Origin: Pseudomonadales bacterium
GTDB lineage: Bacteria; Pseudomonadota; Gammaproteobacteria; Pseudomonadales; DT-91
Direction: 5' to 3'
Assembly (NCBI GenBank): GCA_013215025.1
Contig: JABSRR010000087.1
Span: 1 to 5,045 of the forward strand
DNA length: 5,045 bases
Shown: positions 1 to 4,515 of the stretch, in pieces
Layout of the letters: each line of letters starts with the position of its first letter
How positions within the stretch are numbered: position 1 is the stretch's first letter
Position numbers and translations under genes: made by a program
Notes under the pieces: model-generated
Databases searched by the model: none
The model's input: the letters and a program-made list of their open reading frames with translations, nothing else
Told to the model about the DNA's origin: nothing

Positions 1-295
1 GACCATCAATTAGGCGATGCGTTTTATTGGCATAAACTCTACCGCGTAAGCTTTCACTAGCATGGTTGGCAAAGCTTACTTGCACCTGACAGTAATGTCC
101 TTCCTGCAGTTGAAAATCGCTTACCTTAAATGCAGTGACTTCCCGCCGGGGGGCGTCTAGCGCGCGACGCTTTGACCAGCTTAGCGGTTGCAGCTCAAAC
201 TCATATTGGCTTGTGCTGCCTGAACCTTCTGCTTGTTCGCCGCTGTTCTCGTCGTTCTTATAGTCGTTCTTATCGTCGTTCTTGTCGCGGCTCAT
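1..295 (-). CDS. Unrecognised protein, N-terminal 98 residues (runs off left edge)
   Basis: The reverse strand is open from an ATG to the window edge, so only the N-terminus is visible. I do not recognise the family. The first 16 residues are a charged low-complexity stretch built on a Lys-Asn-Asp repeat. Next comes a Gly/Ser/Glu linker to about residue 29, then an ordinary mixed-composition region with patches such as YEFELQPLSW and EGHYCQVQVSFANHA that look like beta strands of a soluble domain. There is no signal peptide or membrane segment in this part. The gene starts 15 bases after the stop of the flavoprotein gene and in the same frame, so it is probably cotranscribed with it. No Shine-Dalgarno sequence precedes the ATG, which suggests reinitiation by ribosomes finishing the upstream gene. 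No other ATG, GTG or TTG codon offers a better start in the visible part. That it is a gene is fairly secure from the tight linkage and uninterrupted frame; its function is unknown. Confidence 0.6.
   Translation of the reverse strand, partial: MSRDKNDDKNDYKNDENSGEQAEGSGSTSQYEFELQPLSWSKRRALDAPRREVTAFKVSDFQLQEGHYCQVQVSFANHASESLRGRVYANKTHRLIDG
245..289 (-). repeat. 12-bp tandem repeat encoding Lys-Asn-Asp units
   Basis: Three consecutive 12-base units (254-265 gttcttatagtc, 266-277 gttcttatcgtc, 278-289 gttcttgtcgcg) are preceded by a 9-base partial copy at 245-253. On the coding strand they give the repeated KND motif in residues 5-16 of the unrecognised protein. The period is a multiple of three, so copy-number change would keep the frame. 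Confidence 0.75.
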
Positions 296-310
296 GCTTG
301 AGTAGTCGGT

Positions 311-1984
311 TTAACGTCCGGCGTGCTGTGCTGCTCGGCGACCAGAGAACACACAGTCAGCAATGGATAGTCCACTAACATAGCCGCGTGATGGAATACC
401 TGCGGCAGAGCGACCAGCCGCATACAGCCCGGCAATGGCTTGCCCTTCTTGATTGAGCACTAAGCCTGTCTCTTCATCAACCTGCAGTCCGCCAAAGGTT
501 AAAGATGGGCAGGGCGCAAAGAAAAAATCGTAGCAGACATTAATCGCATGGTAGGGGCCATCGCCTATAACCGGCATAAAATCTTTTGGCTTGCCCATCG
601 GATCAGGTGCATCGCTGGCAGCAATTTGGTTATAGCTTTGCATGCTTGCAAGTAAAGATTTGGCGTCAATGTTCAGCTCTGCCGCCAGTGCCTCAATGGT
701 GTTGGCGCGTTTGCGACCAAACCATAGGAAGAAGTAACCAACCATCACATGGAACCACTGCGCTTTGTCTAGCGTGAGGTCTTTTTTACTGGCCTGATAG
801 GTTGCATCATCAATAATCACCCAGCCGATACCATCATGCTGCTCAGAAATTTGCTCACCCAGCTGGGCGCCATACAGCATTTCGTTGCAGATGCGCTCAC
901 CAGAGGGCCCAACTAGCATGCCTTTTACAAAGCTGGTGGGTGGGTTAATAAAGCGCCAAGCAGCAACGCTGTGCATATCGCTAGTTGCAGCACCAAGCTG
1001 CATCGCGAGGCTGATGCCAGAACCATCGTCGGTAAAGGTACCGAGCGGGCTGCCGCCAATATACTTCGGTGCATATTGTTTCACCATGGTTTGGTTGTTA
1101 AAAAAACCACCGGTGGCTAACACTACACCTTTGTTGGCACGAATATAAATAGCTTGGCCAAAACTGGTTTCTAAGTACTCGGTCCAGGCGGCGAAAAGAT
1201 TAAACAAGGATGGAAAAAACAGCACCAAGTTGCGCAGCGCATAGGCGCTGCGATCAAAAATTTTATGCAGGGTTTTGCTCCACCAGCCGCTGCCCAGCTG
1301 CAGCGCTTTTACGCCGATCACGCTACCGTGTTGATCAGTAATTAGCGCGACTACTTTAGACTGAGTTTGCACGCTGATATTCTTTTTTGCTAATACCGCT
1401 GCACGCAGCGGCTCAAAAATAGCTGGGCCAGAAAAGCTTTTCTTATGCCCACGATGGCCACGCATTGCAGGGCTGGCGCTTTCATTATAAGGGGCAAAAG
1501 ATTCATTGCCTGAAAAATACAAATAATACTGGTCGGGTGGAAACGAAGCCTTAAATGGGCAAGGTGAGGCATCAAATTTCACCCCATGCTGCACGATCCA
1601 ATCAAAATTGCTGACGCTATCGTCGCAAAACTTCTTCAGCGTAGCATCCGATACGGCGCCTTTTACCTCTTGTTTGAGGTAGTTAAACATATTCTCGCTG
1701 CTATCTTCGACGTCAGCTTGTTGCTGAATTTCGGTGCCGCCGCCAGCATAGTAAATGCCGCCAGATATCGTCGTCGCACCGCCGCCTGATAGTCGGTCTA
1801 GCACGAGCGTGTCTAAGCCTTGCTCGCTGGCCTCCAGGGCAGCAGCGGCACCGGCGCCGCCAAATCCAACGACCACTAAGTCGGCTTCGCGATTCCATTG
1901 CATGGCGTCGCTATCTTCAATACAAATGGTTGATTCGGTGTAAACCTCTCGAAAACGAAGTTTATCTAATAGGCTGGCAATCAT
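311..1984 (-). CDS. FAD-dependent dehydrogenase, 3-ketosteroid dehydrogenase-like
   Basis: This is a flavoprotein of the FAD_binding_2 group (fumarate reductase/3-ketosteroid dehydrogenase). Numbering from the GTG at 1999 (562 codons), the dinucleotide-binding motif VVGFGGAG lies at residues 43-50, followed by a GGGATTISGG stretch at 72-81. The second FAD-contact motif GVVLATGGF is at 291-299, DDGSGISLAMQLGA at 324-337, GERICNE at 367-373, and the C-terminal FAD/substrate segment GLYAAGRSAAG at 524-534 followed by GYVSGLS at 539-545. Tyr540 and Ser542 have the Tyr-x-Ser spacing essential in 3-ketosteroid delta4-(5alpha)-dehydrogenase, and Tyr376 could be the third catalytic residue. I therefore favour oxidation of a 3-ketosteroid-like substrate; another hydrophobic substrate is possible. 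There is no signal peptide, so it is cytoplasmic, perhaps membrane-associated through hydrophobic stretches at 257-272 and 415-428. I chose the ATG at 1984 (557 aa): a GAGA sequence lies about 10 bases upstream and the predicted transcript start is near 2007. The GTG at 1999 or the ATG at 1903 (just before WNREADLVVVG) are alternatives. Confidence 0.88.
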   Translation of the reverse strand: MIASLLDKLRFREVYTESTICIEDSDAMQWNREADLVVVGFGGAGAAAALEASEQGLDTLVLDRLSGGGATTISGGIYYAGGGTEIQQQADVEDSSENMFNYLKQEVKGAVSDATLKKFCDDSVSNFDWIVQHGVKFDASPCPFKASFPPDQYYLYFSGNESFAPYNESASPAMRGHRGHKKSFSGPAIFEPLRAAVLAKKNISVQTQSKVVALITDQHGSVIGVKALQLGSGWWSKTLHKIFDRSAYALRNLVLFFPSLFNLFAAWTEYLETSFGQAIYIRANKGVVLATGGFFNNQTMVKQYAPKYIGGSPLGTFTDDGSGISLAMQLGAATSDMHSVAAWRFINPPTSFVKGMLVGPSGERICNEMLYGAQLGEQISEQHDGIGWVIIDDATYQASKKDLTLDKAQWFHVMVGYFFLWFGRKRANTIEALAAELNIDAKSLLASMQSYNQIAASDAPDPMGKPKDFMPVIGDGPYHAINVCYDFFFAPCPSLTFGGLQVDEETGLVLNQEGQAIAGLYAAGRSAAGIPSRGYVSGLSIADCVFSGRRAAQHAGR

Positions 1985-2013
1985 TATTATCGGTCTCACT
2001 ATTTTGCGCGGCT

Positions 2014-2042
2014 ATTGTAGCTTGTTGCGCAAACTGCGCCAA
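2014..2042 (-). promoter_or_regulatory. Predicted sigma70 promoter of the flavoprotein operon
   Basis: Reading leftward, a -35 box TTGGCG (2037-2042, 4 of 6 consensus) is separated by 17 bases from a -10 box TACAAT (2014-2019, 5 of 6). Transcription would begin near 2007, giving a leader of about 22 bases to the ATG at 1984 and arguing against the GTG at 1999. A perfect TATAAT on the same strand at 2083-2088 lacks a convincing -35 box and is a weaker alternative. Confidence 0.5.
2027..2039. promoter_or_regulatory. Inverted repeat overlapping the flavoprotein promoter (possible operator)
   Basis: The arms GCGCA and TGCGC flank a three-base centre AAC. The dyad lies mostly in the spacer between the predicted -35 and -10 boxes and touches the -35 box, the position expected for a repressor site. 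No regulator gene is in the window, so the identity of any bound protein is unknown. Confidence 0.3.
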
Positions 2043-2121
2043 TTAAGCTTGGGTAATAAAGGTTCGCTGCTGCGCATGCTTGATTATAGCGCATCTGAAG
2101 CAGTGCTCGCGGCGCGATTAA

Positions 2122-2130
2122 TGGTACTAT
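2122..2130 (+). promoter_or_regulatory. Predicted extended -10 promoter of sbcB
   Basis: The sequence TGGTACTAT is a TGn extension plus a TACTAT hexamer (5 of 6 consensus). The region 16-18 bases upstream (around 2101-2108) holds no good -35 hexamer, as is common for extended -10 promoters. The predicted transcript start is near 2137, about 23 bases before the start codon. It is divergent from the flavoprotein promoter about 80 bases away. Confidence 0.45.
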
Positions 2131-2150
2131 AGTGCCTGATTGAGTTTGAT

Positions 2151-2155
2151 AGAGG
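2151..2155 (+). promoter_or_regulatory. Ribosome binding site of sbcB
   Basis: AGAGG lies four bases before the ATG. The spacing is short but usable, and it supports this ATG as the start, which agrees with the protein beginning seven residues later than the E. coli enzyme. Confidence 0.6.
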
Positions 2156-2159
2156 CAGC

Positions 2160-3578
2160 ATGCAGACATTTCTTTGGCACGATTATGAAACCTGGGGCAT
2201 TGATCCGGCCTTAGATAAGCCCGCACAGTTTGCCGCGATTCGCACCGATAGCCAACTGCAGCCTGTTGCCGAGCCCTGCATGCTGTATTGTCAGCCGGCA
2301 GTCGATACTCTGCCGCAGCCTGAAGCCTGTTTGGTGACCAAATTAACCCCGCAGTTTGTTGCCCAGCAGGGCATACCTGAATATCGCTTTGCGCAGCAAA
2401 TACATCAGCTGATGATGCAGCCGCAAACTTGCGTGGTGGGTTATAATAATATTCGCTTCGACGATGAAGTCACCCGACACACCTTTTTTAGAAATTTTCT
2501 CGACCCCTACGAGCGCGAGTATAAAAACGGTAACTCGCGTTTTGATCTGATTGATGTGGTGCGGCTATGCGCTGCGCTGAGACCTGAAGGGATTGCTTGG
2601 CCACAACATGAAAATGGGCTGCCATCATTTAAACTGGAAGATTTAACCGCGGCTAATCAGATTGCACAGACAGGGGCGCATGATGCCTTGGTTGATGTGC
2701 AAGCAACCATCGAGCTGGCGCGCTTAATACAAACCAAGCAGCCAAAATTATGGCAGTGGGCACTCAACTGCCGCAGTAAGCAATTTGTTACGCAACAGCT
2801 TAAGCTGGGTGAGCTGCAGCCAGTGCTGCATGTTTCAGGCATGTTTAAGTCAGCGTTCTATCATGCCAGTCTGGTGTTGCCCTTAGCGCAGCATCCGCAC
2901 AATAGTAATGAAGTGATTTGCTATGACTTACGCGTTGATCCTGAAGACCTGCTGACACTGTCGGCAGACGCAATACGTGAGCGTTTATTCAGCGCATCTG
3001 CTGAGCTGGCCGGCGCTGAGCGAATTGCCTTAAAAAATATTCATATCAATAAATGCCCGATGGTGGCGCCAGTCAGCCTGTTAGATGCGGAGCTGGCCGA
3101 GCGAATTCAACTCGATCGCGGGCAAAGCCGTGCTTATTATCAGCGCTTAAAAGATGCGCCTGATTTACAGCAAAAGCTATTACAGGTATTTGCCCAGCGT
3201 GGCGATGAACGTCAGCTGGATGTTGAAAAAACCTTGTACAGCGGCGGTTTTCCGAGTCGTGCCGATAAAGCCTTGTGTGCCAAGGTGCAAAGTATGGACA
3301 GTTTTGACTTAGCCGGCCTTAGCTTTGAAGACCCGCGTTTTAATCAGCTGCTGTTTCGTTACCGAGCGCGACATTTCCCTGAAACCTTGAGTGAATCGGA
3401 AAGCTGGCGTTGGCGTGATCAATGTATGGCCAAATTTAACGGCGAGAGCGCCGCTAACGCGCAAAGCTTAAGCCTGCGAATGCAGCATATCCAGCAGCTG
3501 GCTGAGCAGCAGCAAGATGCACCAGAACGCCTGAAAATTTTGCAGTCGTTGTGGCAGTGGTTAGAACAGCTGGCTTAG
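2160..3578 (+). CDS. sbcB: Exodeoxyribonuclease I
   Basis: Exonuclease I degrades single-stranded DNA processively from the 3' end, releasing 5'-mononucleotides. It acts in mismatch repair, recombination and removal of single-stranded tails, and in E. coli is recruited by SSB. The product is 472 residues, close to the 475 of E. coli, and is alignable from end to end. The N-terminal DEDDh nuclease domain (about 1-195) has all catalytic residues visible: Asp8 and Glu10 in HDYET, Asp101 in NNIRFDDEVTR, His174 and Asp179 in AHDALVDV. These match E. coli D15, E17, D108, H181 and D186 with a constant offset of seven. The central SH3-like region includes LHVSGMF (223-229) and the conserved HINKCP (295-300), and the C-terminal helical domain includes LLFRYRARHFPETL (397-410). 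The gene is monocistronic, with its own promoter and a terminator about 95 bases after the stop. No truncation or missing key residue is seen. Confidence 0.97.
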   Translation: MQTFLWHDYETWGIDPALDKPAQFAAIRTDSQLQPVAEPCMLYCQPAVDTLPQPEACLVTKLTPQFVAQQGIPEYRFAQQIHQLMMQPQTCVVGYNNIRFDDEVTRHTFFRNFLDPYEREYKNGNSRFDLIDVVRLCAALRPEGIAWPQHENGLPSFKLEDLTAANQIAQTGAHDALVDVQATIELARLIQTKQPKLWQWALNCRSKQFVTQQLKLGELQPVLHVSGMFKSAFYHASLVLPLAQHPHNSNEVICYDLRVDPEDLLTLSADAIRERLFSASAELAGAERIALKNIHINKCPMVAPVSLLDAELAERIQLDRGQSRAYYQRLKDAPDLQQKLLQVFAQRGDERQLDVEKTLYSGGFPSRADKALCAKVQSMDSFDLAGLSFEDPRFNQLLFRYRARHFPETLSESESWRWRDQCMAKFNGESAANAQSLSLRMQHIQQLAEQQQDAPERLKILQSLWQWLEQLA

Positions 3579-3673
3579 CCAGATTCCTTGACTGGGTTTC
3601 GCAAAATTTGGCGCGCCGATAAGCTTGCGCATCACGGATGAATGCGACGAATCGCCTCATTCTGAGCAGACAA

Positions 3674-3701
3674 AAAAATACCTGCAGCAGCAGGTATTTT
3701 T
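3674..3701. terminator. Bidirectional intrinsic terminator between sbcB and the HU-like gene
   Basis: A perfect 12-bp stem (3674-3685 with 3690-3701) closes a four-base loop AGCA. The core ACCTGC/GCAGGT is flanked by A-run on the left and T-run on the right, so each strand ends its hairpin in a U-tract. It lies about 95 bases after the sbcB stop and about 26 bases after the stop of the converging gene, and so can serve both transcripts. Confidence 0.9.
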
Positions 3702-3727
3702 AATTTATCGGGCTTGAATCAGATCGC

Positions 3728-4246
3728 TTATTTTAGCGCCATGTCCTTCAGCGTTTTCAAGGGGCGAACTTTCACCGCCGTGGTGGCAGGCTTCGCCTTA
3801 AACATCATTTCTTCGCCGGTGAATGGGTTAGTGCCTTTGCGTGCTTTAACCGCAGGCTTTTTCACAGTTTGAATCTTCATTAAGCCAGGTAAAACAAACT
3901 CGCCGCAGGCGCGAGGCTTAATATGACGTTCAATTACATCACCAAGCTCGTCAATGACGGCAGCAACATCTTTTTTGCTAAGAGAGGTGTTGTTAGCAAT
4001 TTCTTCCAAGATTTGAGACTTCGTGTAACGGTCTTTGATAGCAGTCGATTTTTTAGTAGCTGCAGCGGCTTTTTTCACCGGTGCTTTTTTCACTGCTGCT
4101 TTTTTGGCAGCGACTTTTTTCTTAGCCGGAGCTTTTTTAGCGACAACTTTTTTAGCTGCTGCTTTTTTAGCGACGACTTTTTTCTTAGCCGGAGCTTTTT
4201 TCTTCGCGGCGACTTTCTTTTTTGCTGCTTTTTTCTTGGGAGCCAT
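3728..4246 (-). CDS. HU-family nucleoid protein with N-terminal lysine/alanine-rich tail
   Basis: This 172-residue basic protein has two parts. Residues 2-68 are almost only Lys, Ala, Val and Pro in pentad-like AKKxx repeats, resembling histone H1 tails, Pseudomonas AlgP and the N-terminal tail of Deinococcus HU. Residues 70-172 are an HU/IHF domain: a helical dimerisation part (TKSQILEEIA, then LSKKDVAAVIDELGDVIE), the FVLPGLMKI turn, and a DNA-binding arm with RKGTNPFTGEE (136-146) whose Pro141 corresponds to the HU/IHF proline that intercalates in DNA. It ends in the usual LKTLKDMA helix. HU dimers bend and wrap DNA; the tail would add sequence-independent binding and possibly bridge or compact DNA. 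The start is set by a strong TAAAGGA site seven bases before this ATG; an in-frame ATG at 4288 would add 14 residues but has no such site. It is monocistronic. It is probably an accessory HU paralogue rather than the main HU, which is normally about 90 residues. Confidence 0.9.
   Translation of the reverse strand: MAPKKKAAKKKVAAKKKAPAKKKVVAKKAAAKKVVAKKAPAKKKVAAKKAAVKKAPVKKAAAATKKSTAIKDRYTKSQILEEIANNTSLSKKDVAAVIDELGDVIERHIKPRACGEFVLPGLMKIQTVKKPAVKARKGTNPFTGEEMMFKAKPATTAVKVRPLKTLKDMALK
4049..4234 (-). repeat. Periodic T6/A6 array encoding the Lys/Ala tail
   Basis: Twelve runs of exactly six T (AAA AAA-type lysine codons on the coding strand) start at 4049, 4070, 4085, 4100, 4115, 4133, 4148, 4163, 4178, 4196, 4218 and 4229. 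Most spacings are 15 or 18 bases, which reflects the five- or six-residue protein repeat. Confidence 0.85.
4111..4201 (-). repeat. 28-bp perfect direct repeat in the Lys/Ala tail
   Basis: Bases 4111-4138 and 4174-4201 are identical and 63 bases (21 codons) apart. A shorter 14-base copy pair, gcttttttagcgac, lies at 4131-4144 and 4161-4174. These point to growth of the tail by in-frame duplication. Confidence 0.85.
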
Positions 4247-4253
4247 AGGGAAG

Positions 4254-4260
4254 TCCTTTA
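4254..4260 (-). promoter_or_regulatory. Ribosome binding site that fixes the HU-like gene start
   Basis: On the coding strand TAAAGGA lies seven bases before the ATG at 4246. This is a near-ideal Shine-Dalgarno site and the reason for preferring that start over the in-frame ATG at 4288. Confidence 0.8.
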
Positions 4261-4287
4261 TGTTGTTATCAATCGCAATAGCTTGCA

Positions 4288-4311
4288 TGACAGCGCAAGC
4301 GCTGGCTGTCA
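4288..4311. promoter_or_regulatory. Nested inverted repeat in the HU-like gene leader
   Basis: TGACAGC (4288-4294) pairs with GCTGTCA (4305-4311), and inside it CAGCGC-AA-GCGCTG (4291-4304) is a second perfect dyad. It lies between the predicted transcript start and the ribosome binding site. It could be a 5' leader hairpin or a protein-binding site; no T-run follows, so it is not an intrinsic terminator. Confidence 0.45.
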
Positions 4312-4333
4312 GAGATTTATTTAATGCCTTTTT

Positions 4334-4362
4334 ATTCTATTCATCAAGCATTAAAGTCTAAA
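4334..4362 (-). promoter_or_regulatory. Predicted sigma70 promoter of the HU-like gene
   Basis: Reading leftward, TTTAGA (4357-4362, 4 of 6) and TAGAAT (4334-4339, 5 of 6) are separated by 17 bases. The transcript would begin near 4327 and carry a leader of about 80 bases. A/T tracts lie directly upstream of the -35 box and could act as an UP element. Confidence 0.5.
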
Positions 4363-4427
4363 AAAATAGGCTTTTTTCAGCAATCGACAATTTTTTTTCG
4401 CTCAAGCATGAAACTCAGCGCAAAAAC

Positions 4428-4455
4428 TTACCAATTGCTGCAATTTTGCTATACT
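4428..4455 (+). promoter_or_regulatory. Predicted sigma70 promoter of aspS
   Basis: TTACCA (4428-4433, 4 of 6) is followed after 16 bases by TATACT (4450-4455, 5 of 6), with a TGC extended -10 element at 4447-4449. The predicted transcript start is near 4462, giving a leader of about 54 bases. Confidence 0.6.
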
Positions 4456-4481
4456 TGCGCGCCTTATTTTGACAAATCCCA

Positions 4482-4493
4482 GACCATTTGGTC
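4482..4493 (+). promoter_or_regulatory. Small dyad in the aspS leader
   Basis: GACCA-TT-TGGTC is a perfect inverted repeat in the 5' leader. Around it CCAG (4479-4482) can alternatively pair with CTGG (4503-4506), which overlaps the ribosome binding site. It may be a weak RNA hairpin or an operator; no function can be assigned. Confidence 0.3.
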
Positions 4494-4504
4494 ATGACTA
4501 CCCT

Positions 4505-4508
4505 GGAG
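4505..4508 (+). promoter_or_regulatory. Ribosome binding site of aspS
   Basis: GGAG lies seven bases before the ATG. This supports the start, which also agrees with the conserved MRT-YCG N-terminus of the family. Confidence 0.7.
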
Positions 4509-4515
4509 ACACACT

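Noticed and set aside
172..378. Rightward open frame of 68 codons rich in Arg and Ser
   Set aside because: It is antisense to the KND repeat and the end of the flavoprotein gene, and its Arg/Ser pattern is the repeat read on the other strand.
1999..2226. Leftward open frame of 75 codons across the intergenic region into sbcB
   Set aside because: It overlaps promoters and the secure sbcB start, has no recognisable domain, and lacks a ribosome site.
3570..3582. Dyad CTGGCT-T-AGCCAG over the sbcB stop codon
   Set aside because: At most a 5-bp stem with a three-base loop and no following T-run; likely chance.
3640..3662. Imperfect hairpin GAATG...CATTC upstream of the sbcB terminator
   Set aside because: The stem is short and broken by unpaired bases with no T-run; the strong terminator 12 bases on is sufficient.
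3579..3673. Possible small gene or RNA between sbcB and the terminator
   Set aside because: Only about 95 bases, with no start plus ribosome site and no promoter; it reads as a 3' untranslated region.
4049..4234. Repeated AAAAAAG heptamers as programmed -1 frameshift sites
   Set aside because: The heptamers are read as AAA AAA Gnn, not in the A AAA AAG frame of dnaX-type slippage, and the HU domain continues in the same frame after the tail.
3923..4324. Rightward open frame of 133 codons rich in Phe, Ser and Cys
   Set aside because: It is a shadow of the same low-complexity tail in another frame; its composition is an artefact and it has no homology or ribosome site I can see.
4035..4361. 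Rightward open frame of 108 codons giving a very hydrophobic Ala/Phe/Leu-rich peptide
   Set aside because: It is the complement of the Lys/Ala tail, where Lys AAA/AAG codons read as Phe/Leu. It starts at a TTG with no ribosome site, and the leftward HU-like gene explains the region.
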